Source: an uncultured Curvibacter sp.
Lineage (GTDB): Bacteria > Pseudomonadota > Gammaproteobacteria > Burkholderiales > Burkholderiaceae
Length of the DNA stretch: 7,229 nucleotides
Direction: 5' to 3'
NCBI GenBank assembly: GCA_946481355.1
Contig: CAMLNH010000137.1
Coordinates: forward strand, 1-7,229
The notes below the pieces were generated by a model. It was not told the origin of the DNA. It ran no database searches and saw only the letters and a list, made by a program, of their open reading frames with translations. A program made the translations under genes and the position numbers. This document shows positions 1-5,426 of the stretch, one piece after another (the first letter of the stretch is position 1; every line of letters starts with the position of its first letter).

Positions 1-1025
1 AGCACCTCGTAGAACTCGATGGCGCGCGCTTCGCGGTCGATCTCGTTGAGTGCCAAGCCCATGGCCACGCGCATGAAGAAGGCCTGGGGCAGCTCGATGC
101 GGGTCTTGCGCACGTGCAGGAAGTAGCGGTCGTACAGGGTCTGCAGGCCCAGGTAGTCGAACTGCTGGTCACGATCCGCCTTGAGGGCGCGGCCCAGGCG
201 CTGCAGGTCGTACTGCAGCAGGTCGGGGTTGAGCAGCTCGTTTTCCACCCCCTTCTTGATGAAGCCGGGGAAGTAGTCGGCATAGGCCTCGGCCATCTCG
301 GCCGGCTGCACGTCACGGCCCAGCACCTCCTTGGCGATGGTGTGGAAGAGCAGGCGCGCGGTGGCGTAGGTGTAGTCCGGGTCTTTTTCGATCAGGGTGC
401 GGGCGGCCAGGATGGAGGCCTTGTAGACCTCGTCGATTGGCACGCCGTCGTAGAGATTGCGCATGGTCTCGGCCATGATGGGGTCGGGCTTGATGTCGGC
501 GCCCAAGCCGGCACAGGCGCTTTCGATCAGCTGCTGCAGGCGGCCCAGATCCAGCGCGATGCGGCGATCACCGTCAAGCACGTGCAGCAACGGAGCTTTG
601 GGCGTCGCCTGGGCGGACTGCTGGGCCCGCTCCTGCGTGCGGCGTTCGCGGTAAAGCACATAGGCGCGGGCGATCTCGTGGTGCCCGCCGCGCATCAAGC
701 CGAGTTCCACCTGGTCCTGCACGTCTTCAATATGGAAGGTGCCGCCGCCCGGGCGCGAACGCATCAGCGCGCGCACGACGTTCTGCGTCAGGGCGTCCAC
801 CACCTCGCGCACGCTGGCCGAGGCCGCGCCCTGGGTGCCATGCACGGCCAGGAAGGCTTTCATCATGGCCACGGCGATCTTGCTGGGCTCGAAGGGCACC
901 ACCGAGCCGTTGCGGCGGATGATCTGATAGTTGTTGAGGGGGCTGGCGGCCGTGTTTTCCTGGGTTTGCATGGTCAGGACACCGGTGTGCAGGGGAGGGG
1001 AGGCGGGGTTCAAGGCGGTTTGCAT
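1..1025 (-). CDS. nrdA: Ribonucleoside-diphosphate reductase, large (alpha) subunit, N-terminal part
   Basis: Class I ribonucleotide reductase alpha chain, a cytosolic enzyme that reduces ribonucleoside diphosphates to deoxyribonucleotides together with the NrdB radical subunit. The frame is open from the ATG at 1025 to the left edge (341 whole codons), so the 3' part is missing. Residues about 32-129 form an ATP-cone (start NNYQIIRRNGSVVPFEPSKI, end AYVLYRERR). Residues about 147-236 look like a second, more diverged cone (DGDHRI..., then DPDYTYATARLLF, which resembles the start of E. coli NrdA). Residues about 237-341 enter the alpha-barrel region and end at IEFYEV. The active-site and redox cysteines lie beyond the window. 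Start choice: GAGGA at 1035-1031 sits 5 bases before the ATG at 1025. The in-frame ATG at 971 has no comparable site. A promoter with NrdR boxes lies just upstream. Family identity is strong; completeness cannot be judged. Confidence 0.93.
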   Translation of the reverse strand, partial: MQTALNPASPPLHTGVLTMQTQENTAASPLNNYQIIRRNGSVVPFEPSKIAVAMMKAFLAVHGTQGAASASVREVVDALTQNVVRALMRSRPGGGTFHIEDVQDQVELGLMRGGHHEIARAYVLYRERRTQERAQQSAQATPKAPLLHVLDGDRRIALDLGRLQQLIESACAGLGADIKPDPIMAETMRNLYDGVPIDEVYKASILAARTLIEKDPDYTYATARLLFHTIAKEVLGRDVQPAEMAEAYADYFPGFIKKGVENELLNPDLLQYDLQRLGRALKADRDQQFDYLGLQTLYDRYFLHVRKTRIELPQAFFMRVAMGLALNEIDREARAIEFYEV

Positions 1026-1119
1026 TTATTTCCTCGTCGTCAGCAAATCTGTTGGTCTTGTGGGGCGGAATGTCTGGCTTGCGAGCGCCTTGCAGGGACG
1101 CAGGGGCGGCGGGCAGAAA

Positions 1120-1135
1120 ACACTATATATGGGGT
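1120..1135. promoter_or_regulatory. NrdR box, promoter-proximal
   Basis: The 16-base sequence ACACTATATATGGGGT fits the published NrdR-box pattern (acaCwAtATaTwGwgt) at most positions, with mismatches at the 3' end. NrdR is the zinc-finger/ATP-cone repressor of ribonucleotide reductase genes. This box covers the predicted -10 of nrdA, so binding there should block RNA polymerase. Confidence 0.8.
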
Positions 1136-1150
1136 GCACTGCGAATACAA
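1122..1150 (-). promoter_or_regulatory. Predicted sigma70-type promoter of nrdA
   Basis: Read on the minus strand, TTGTAT (1150-1145) serves as a -35 element and TATAGT (1127-1122) as a -10 element, separated by exactly 17 bases. Transcription would start near 1115, leaving a leader of about 90 nt before the ATG at 1025. The -10 lies inside one NrdR box and the -35 abuts the other, which supports its being the regulated promoter. It was recognised by eye, without mapping data. Confidence 0.65.
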
Positions 1151-1151
1151 G

Positions 1152-1167
1152 CCACTACCTGTAGTGT
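1152..1167. promoter_or_regulatory. NrdR box, promoter-distal
   Basis: CCACTACCTGTAGTGT is a near-palindromic match to the NrdR-box pattern (CACTAC...GTAGTG arms). It begins 32 bases from the start of the other box, leaving a 16-base spacer. This is about three helical turns, the spacing expected for tandem NrdR boxes. It lies directly upstream of the predicted -35. Confidence 0.8.
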
Positions 1168-1202
1168 AGCGTCGCAGACACGCTTCACTCGGGCGCGGAG
1201 GT

Positions 1203-1229
1203 AAAAAATTGCACGGCACAGGCCTGCAA
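1203..1229 (-). terminator. Second intrinsic-terminator-like hairpin upstream of nrdA
   Basis: On the minus strand TTGCAGGC (1229-1222), loop CTGT, then GCC, one bulged G and TGCAA (down to 1209) form an eight-pair stem with a single bulge. Six T residues follow at once (1208-1203). The T-tract is on one side only, so the hairpin works only in the minus direction. It lies about 36 bases upstream of the distal NrdR box and about 110 bases past the first terminator. It could be a back-up terminator for the ampD operon or the end of a small transcript. Confidence 0.5.
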
Positions 1230-1340
1230 AGCAATGGCGGCGCAGCCCTTGCGCGATGGATGCGCGCGCTCGCAGAGCCAGCAAATATGCGGTCTCACGC
1301 CGGATTTGTGCGCACAGGCCGCATGAAGACGTGCATGCGC

Positions 1341-1366
1341 AAAAACGGGGCGCCGCCGAGGGCGCC
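1341..1366 (-). terminator. Intrinsic terminator downstream of ampD
   Basis: On the minus strand GGCGCC (1366-1361), a six-base loop and GGCGCC (1354-1349) form a six-pair all-G/C stem. CCG and five T residues (1345-1341) follow. It starts 17 bases beyond the ampD stop codon and would end the five-gene operon. The stem is short and the T-tract is separated by about three bases, so strength is uncertain. Confidence 0.6.
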
Positions 1367-1382
1367 TGGCGCTGGTGCGTGA

Positions 1383-1979
1383 CTAGCGTGTGGCTTCGGG
1401 AAAATACCGAGACGGCCAGCCCAGGGCCTGCTGGAGCAGGGGCCATTGAAAACTCGCGCCTGGGTCTGCCTTGCGTCCCGGTGCGATGTGCTCGTGCCCG
1501 GCGATGTGCTGCACCGGGTAGTTCTGACCCAGGGCAGCGCACAGGCTGGCCAGGGTTTCGTACTGCGCAGGCTCGAACTCTGCGCCTTCCAGGCCCTCGA
1601 GCTCGATGCCGATGGAGTCGTCGTTGCAGTTTTCGCGCCCGCGGTAGCAGGACGTGCCGGCATGCCAGGCGCGGTCAGCACAGCTCACGAACTGCCAGAG
1701 TTCGCCCAGGCGACGGATGTAGAAATGCGACGAGACTTCCATGCCGGCGATGGACTGGAAGTAGGGGTGGGCGCTCCAGTCCAGCGTGTTGGTGAAGAGG
1801 CGTTGCACCTCGTCGCCGCCGTACTGGCCCGGCGGCAGGCTGATGGAGTGCACGACGATCAGGTCGATCTGCGCGCCGGTGGGCCGCGGTCCGAAGTTCG
1901 GCGAGTCGAGCCGGCGTGCATAGCGGTACCAGCCGCCGTTCCAGAGGCTGCTCTGCGGGGTGGGCGTGGGCTGACTCAT
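1383..1979 (-). CDS. ampD: 1,6-anhydro-N-acetylmuramyl-L-alanine amidase AmpD
   Basis: A cytosolic zinc amidase of peptidoglycan recycling. It cleaves the bond between anhydro-N-acetylmuramic acid and L-alanine of the stem peptide. In bacteria with ampR/ampC, loss of AmpD derepresses the beta-lactamase. The 198-residue protein is slightly longer than E. coli AmpD (183), with about ten extra N-terminal residues. By alignment with E. coli the zinc ligands are His44 (VVHSISLPPG), His162 (GHEHIAP) and Asp172 (RKADPG). Catalytic Glu126 (SIGIELEG) and Lys170 are present, and the RAWHAG and GRENCND motifs are intact, so it should be active. The amidase_2 domain spans about 20-180; there is no signal peptide, which fits the cytosolic enzyme. 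The ATG shares ATGA with the pilR stop and has no good ribosome binding site, suggesting translational coupling. It is the last gene of the operon. Confidence 0.93.
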   Translation of the reverse strand: MSQPTPTPQSSLWNGGWYRYARRLDSPNFGPRPTGAQIDLIVVHSISLPPGQYGGDEVQRLFTNTLDWSAHPYFQSIAGMEVSSHFYIRRLGELWQFVSCADRAWHAGTSCYRGRENCNDDSIGIELEGLEGAEFEPAQYETLASLCAALGQNYPVQHIAGHEHIAPGRKADPGASFQWPLLQQALGWPSRYFPEATR

Positions 1980-3469
1980 GCGCCGGAGTCGTTGCCTTGC
2001 GGCGTTTCGATGTTCAGGCGCGCGATGCGGTAGCGGATCTGGCGCAGGCTGATGCCCAGTTTGGCGGCGGCGGCGGTGCGGTTGAAACCGGTTTCCTGCA
2101 GGGCCTGGATCAGGATGTCGCGCTCCTGGCGGTCCAGATGCCCCTGCAGGTCGGAAGGCAGTTCGCTCAGCGTGGACGGGGTCGCTGCGCTGGCGCTGGG
2201 CGGCAGCACGCCGGGGACGGTGGGCGTGATTTCCGGATCCAGCGGATCGAAGATGGCCGGTGTGGTATCCACGCTGTCCAGACTGAGCTCACCGCCTTCG
2301 CTCAGGGCCACGGCGCGGTGCAGCAGGTTTTCGAGCTCGCGCACATTGCCGGGCAGGGGGTGCCGGGCCAACTGCCCCAGCATGGCTGGCGTGAGGCGCG
2401 GCACCGGCAGGCCCGATTCCTGTGCGATGCGTGCCAGCAGCGCCTCGCACAGGGCGGGCAGGTCTTCACGGCGTTCGCGCAGCGGGGGGATGTCGATCTC
2501 GATCACGTTGAGCCGGTAATAGAGATCCTGCCGGAAGCGCCCTTCCTGGACCTCGCGTGCCAGGTTGCGGTGGGTGGCACTGATGATGCGCACGTCTACG
2601 CTTTCCTCCAGCGTGCCGCCGACCGGACGCACGCAACGCTCCTGGATGGCGCGCAGCAACTTGGACTGCATGGACAGCGGCAGGTCGCCGATCTCATCCA
2701 GGAAGAGTGTGCCGCCGCGCGCGGCCTGGAAATAACCTTCGCGGTCGTCGTTGGCGCCGGTGTATGCGACTTTTTTCACGCCGAAAAACTCGGTCTCAAG
2801 CAGGTTTTCCGGAATGGCGCTGCAGTTGACCGCCACCAGCGGGCCGCTACCGCGGTGGCTGCTCGCGTGCAGTGCCTGGGCGGTCAGCTCCTTGCCCGTG
2901 CCCGACTCGCCGCAGATCAGCACCGGTGCCATGCTGCGTGCCACCTTGACAATCCGGTCACGCACCTGCCGGATGGCCGGCGAGTTGCCCACGAGGCGTT
3001 GCAGGCTGGCATCGGCAGCCGATGTGGGTGCAGCGGCTTGGCGCGCGGGAGCCATAGCCGATGGCACGGCCTGACGTGCCATCAGCGCATCCTGCACCGC
3101 CGAGGCGATCACCGTGCGGAACTGCTTGAGGTCTACCGGTTTGCTCAGGTAGTCAAAGGCACCGGCCTTGAGCGACTCGACGGCGTTCTCGGCGGAACCG
3201 TAGGCCGTGATGACCACGCAGCGCTCACTGCGCTGCAGCGCGCGCAGGCGCTGGATCAGCTCGATGCCCAGTCCGTCGGGCAGGCGCATGTCGGTGATCA
3301 GCACCTCGTAGCGGTGCTCCAGCAGTTGCTGCCAGGCACCGGTCACGGTTTCGGCCACGTCCACGCGATAGCCTTCGCGCAGCAAGGTCAGCTCGTAGAG
3401 CGTGCGCAGGTCGGGCTCGTCGTCTACGACCAGGATGCTGGGGTTCGCGCCGGGGGCTGCTGTCGTCAT
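1976..3469 (-). CDS. pilR: Sigma54-dependent response regulator, PilR type
   Basis: An NtrC-family activator; PilR, when phosphorylated by PilS, activates sigma54-dependent pilA transcription. The 497 residues comprise a receiver domain (about 10-125: acidic pair Asp16/Asp17, phospho-acceptor Asp60 in ITDMRLPDG, Thr88, Lys110), a sigma54-interaction AAA+ ATPase (about 158-385) and a C-terminal Fis-type helix-turn-helix (about 450-487, NRTAAAAKLGISLRQIRYRI). The ATPase has Walker A GESGTGKE (187-194), Walker B GGTLFLDEI (Asp258, Glu259) and arginine fingers Arg313 and Arg319. Its sigma54-contact loop reads VAYTGA (234-239), not GAFTGA. A Pro/Ser/Thr-rich linker (about 405-440) precedes the DNA-binding domain. 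The ATG at 3469 was chosen because it directly precedes the receiver domain and forms ATGA with the pilS stop; the frame extends upstream only as out-of-frame pilS sequence. PilR is preferred over other NtrC-family members because of the adjacent pilS. Confidence 0.88.
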   Translation of the reverse strand: MTTAAPGANPSILVVDDEPDLRTLYELTLLREGYRVDVAETVTGAWQQLLEHRYEVLITDMRLPDGLGIELIQRLRALQRSERCVVITAYGSAENAVESLKAGAFDYLSKPVDLKQFRTVIASAVQDALMARQAVPSAMAPARQAAAPTSAADASLQRLVGNSPAIRQVRDRIVKVARSMAPVLICGESGTGKELTAQALHASSHRGSGPLVAVNCSAIPENLLETEFFGVKKVAYTGANDDREGYFQAARGGTLFLDEIGDLPLSMQSKLLRAIQERCVRPVGGTLEESVDVRIISATHRNLAREVQEGRFRQDLYYRLNVIEIDIPPLRERREDLPALCEALLARIAQESGLPVPRLTPAMLGQLARHPLPGNVRELENLLHRAVALSEGGELSLDSVDTTPAIFDPLDPEITPTVPGVLPPSASAATPSTLSELPSDLQGHLDRQERDILIQALQETGFNRTAAAAKLGISLRQIRYRIARLNIETPQGNDSGA

Positions 3470-5196
3470 GGGGCAGGGTCGTTGCGTGCGGCGGCGGCGG
3501 GGTTCGCAGCAGACCGGCGCAAGGCGATGAAGAATTCGTTGCCGTCCATCAGGGTGTCGCGGGCGATGCGCCGGGCACGGTGGTAGCCGATGGCGGCCCC
3601 GTGTCCTTCGCACAATTCCCGGCAAATATACAGCCCCAGACCGCTGGAACGGCTTTCCGACGAGAAGAAGGGTTCGAACAGATGCTGCTCGACCGAGGGG
3701 TCCATGGGCGGGCTGTCGCTCCACACGGCCAGCAGGGCCTGCCCGCTGGGATCGGCGCGCACATGGACCTGGATGGCGCCGGCCTGGGGACTGGCATGGC
3801 GGCGGGCGTTGTCCAGCAGGTTGACGAGCACGCGGCGCAGATGTTCGGGGTCGAAGTTCACGGCCAGCGGCGTGGTGGCCAGATGCAGCCCCAGCCGGCT
3901 GGCGCTGCCGGTCTGCTGGGACCAGTCCTGTGCAATGCGCTGCACGCTCTGGCTGAGCTCCAGCACGCGCGGTTCGAAGCTGGCTGTGAGCTTGCCGGCG
4001 CGCGAGATGTTGAGCACGTCGTCGACGATGCGGTCCAGACGCTGGGTGTTCTGGCGCACCATCTGGGTCAGGCGCAGCTGCTGCGGGTCCTGGAGCTCTT
4101 CCTCCAGCAGGGCATTGGCCTGGGCGATGGCCGCCAGCGGGTTGCGGATCTCGTGCGCCACCGCCGCCGACATGCGGCCCATGCTGGCGAGTTTCTCGGT
4201 GCGCAGGCGGGCCTCCATTTCCCGCAGATCCTGCAGGAACATCACGCAGAGGATCTCGCTTTCACCCCAGTGGGCCGTGGTCATGCGCGTGCGCGCGCGC
4301 AGGCGGCGGCTGCCCTGGCCCAGGTGCTCGACGCCCACGTCGGCATGCTGGAAATCACCCCGTCCGGTAAAGACCTGGAAGGCCAGCTCCGCCAGCGCCT
4401 GCCAGCCGGGCTCGTCGGCCAGGTTGAAGGGCGTGTCCCTGAGCGGGCGTTCGTCGGCCTGCAGCATCTGACGCGCCGCCGGGTTGGCTGCATGAACCGT
4501 GCCACGCACGTCCACCACGAGGATGCCATCGGTCAGTGCGTCAATCACCAGGTCGTTGACCTGCTGCTGGATGCGCATGGCGTGCTGACTGCGCCGCGCA
4601 CGTTGTTGTTCAGCGGCCAGGCGGGCCGAGAGCTGGTGGGCGAGAAAGGCAACCACGAAGCTGCCAGCGCCTGTGAGTGCAGCCTGGATGAAAGGCGCTA
4701 CCTCGTCGGTGCGCTGGTACAGCCAGGCGCCGTAGACCAGCAGCAGCAGCGTGATGCTGGCCGCCGTGCCCATGGCCAGGGTCAGCGAGCCCAGCACGGC
4801 GGCCTGCAGCACGGGCAGGGCGTAGAGCGGGGTGTAGTTGATGCTGCTGCCGTGCAGCAGCTGCAGCAGGGTGAAGACCAGCAGGTCGACGCCGATGCTG
4901 ACCAGCCAGAAGCGGTCGAAGGTCTGACCCAGCCGGCGTGGCTGCGGCGCCATGCGCACCATGAGCGTGGCAGCGAAATAGCCCAGGCACAGCAGCACCA
5001 GCCCGGCGTTGCTGTGCTGTCCCAGCAGATAGAGCGAACCCTGCAGCAGCAGGAGCACCAGCGCCAGCATGGCGCGGGCTGTCATGAAGCCCAGCCACAA
5101 ACGCTTGAACTCCTGCTGGTCTTCGGGGGCTTCCAGTCGCTCGTCAAGCAGCGAGGGGCCGAACCAGGAGTGCTCGCTGTCGCGCGGGTCAGACAT
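3466..5196 (-). CDS. pilS: Membrane sensor histidine kinase, PilS type
   Basis: An inner-membrane histidine kinase that partners PilR in control of type IV pili. The 576 residues contain about six hydrophobic segments between 38 and 188, a PAS-like domain (about 210-325, DLVIDALTDGILVVDVRG...), then the kinase core. The phosphorylated His348 lies in VAHEIRNPLAAI. The N box is NLLDNARRHA (Asn463), the F box FEPFFSSES (about 507-515), and the G2 region SSGLGLYICREL (517 onward). The G1 region reads SDSPPMD around Asp494 and lacks the usual glycines. The multi-span N-terminus followed by PAS and kinase is the PilS architecture. The start ATG at 5196 shares one base with the upstream stop (TGATG), and a GGCGGA lies about seven bases upstream. 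The stop overlaps pilR. P. aeruginosa PilS is similarly organised; what is sensed here is unknown. Confidence 0.88.
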   Translation of the reverse strand: MSDPRDSEHSWFGPSLLDERLEAPEDQQEFKRLWLGFMTARAMLALVLLLLQGSLYLLGQHSNAGLVLLCLGYFAATLMVRMAPQPRRLGQTFDRFWLVSIGVDLLVFTLLQLLHGSSINYTPLYALPVLQAAVLGSLTLAMGTAASITLLLLVYGAWLYQRTDEVAPFIQAALTGAGSFVVAFLAHQLSARLAAEQQRARRSQHAMRIQQQVNDLVIDALTDGILVVDVRGTVHAANPAARQMLQADERPLRDTPFNLADEPGWQALAELAFQVFTGRGDFQHADVGVEHLGQGSRRLRARTRMTTAHWGESEILCVMFLQDLREMEARLRTEKLASMGRMSAAVAHEIRNPLAAIAQANALLEEELQDPQQLRLTQMVRQNTQRLDRIVDDVLNISRAGKLTASFEPRVLELSQSVQRIAQDWSQQTGSASRLGLHLATTPLAVNFDPEHLRRVLVNLLDNARRHASPQAGAIQVHVRADPSGQALLAVWSDSPPMDPSVEQHLFEPFFSSESRSSGLGLYICRELCEGHGAAIGYHRARRIARDTLMDGNEFFIALRRSAANPAAAARNDPAP

Positions 5197-5426
5197 CAGG
5201 GTTCCGCCAGCTGCTGGTGCTCGCGGCTGCAGTAGAGGCCGATGCGGCCCACCACGGCGTCGCCATGGGGCAGGTGCACGCCGCAGCGGGCGCAGCGTAC
5301 CATCTCCTGCGGGCCGGGCGGCGCGGCGGGGCGCTCAGGCTGGTCGGACGAAGAAGCCTCGCGCCGGCTCGAGCGCCAGAGCCAGACAAGCAGCAGCGCG
5401 ATGGCCAGCAAGAGCAGGAATTTCAT
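5196..5426 (-). CDS. PP0621-family small protein with N-terminal membrane helix and Cys/His cluster
   Basis: A 76-residue protein of unknown function. Residues 2-17 (KFLLLLAIALLLVWLW) form one hydrophobic helix, probably a membrane anchor. A basic then Pro/Ala/Ser-rich linker (18-42) follows, then a compact cluster: Cys45-x2-Cys48, His51, His54, Cys66 and His70 (VRCARCGVHLPHGDAVV, LYCSREH). This arrangement suggests zinc binding; that is inference, and no catalytic residues are evident. Proteins of this layout are annotated as the PP0621 family, as I recall next to pilS in related betaproteobacteria. Its ATG (5426) lies in an ATGA overlap with the upstream ccsA-like stop, and its TGA overlaps the pilS ATG. 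A longer frame reaches 5615 but its extra part is out-of-frame ccsA-like sequence, so the short start is preferred. Confidence 0.82.
   Translation of the reverse strand: MKFLLLLAIALLLVWLWRSSRREASSSDQPERPAAPPGPQEMVRCARCGVHLPHGDAVVGRIGLYCSREHQQLAEP

Larger units (their letters stand above)
1026..1382. other. Intergenic region between ampD and nrdA (357 bp)
   Basis: This stretch has no credible protein-coding gene; open frames crossing it are antisense or out-of-frame shadows. From right to left, in the direction of transcription of both neighbours, it holds a hairpin plus T-tract just after ampD, about 110 bases of GC-rich sequence with the perfect palindrome TGTGCGCACA (1307-1316), a second hairpin plus T-tract, two NrdR boxes around a promoter, a presumed leader of about 90 bases, and the nrdA ribosome binding site. 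Confidence 0.8.

Noticed and set aside
114..1169. 351-codon plus-strand open frame
   Set aside because: It is antisense to nrdA, which has clear family motifs on the minus strand. High GC content keeps the opposite frame open, and its protein is low-complexity (rich in Gly, Ala, His, Gln, Val).
1256..1795. 179-codon plus-strand open frame starting in the intergenic region
   Set aside because: Most of it is antisense to ampD, the protein is Arg-rich without motifs, and it reads through the ampD terminator hairpin.
2575..2591. TGGCAC-N5-ATGC resembling a sigma54 promoter
   Set aside because: It lies inside pilR on the antisense strand, the second element deviates from TTGC, and no gene starts downstream of it on that strand.
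1916..3586. 556-codon plus-strand open frame
   Set aside because: It lies antisense to pilR, whose three domains are unmistakable. The plus-strand protein has no recognisable motif and a composition typical of a mirrored GC-rich gene.
3470..3724. Upstream extension of the pilR frame to an ATG at 3724
   Set aside because: The extra 85 residues are out-of-frame pilS coding sequence and do not resemble a receiver domain. The ATG at 3469 overlaps the pilS stop as ATGA and immediately precedes the receiver domain.
3580..5235. 551-codon plus-strand open frame
   Set aside because: It is antisense to pilS and has the same shadow-type composition (His, Gln, Gly, Val). There is no credible start signal.
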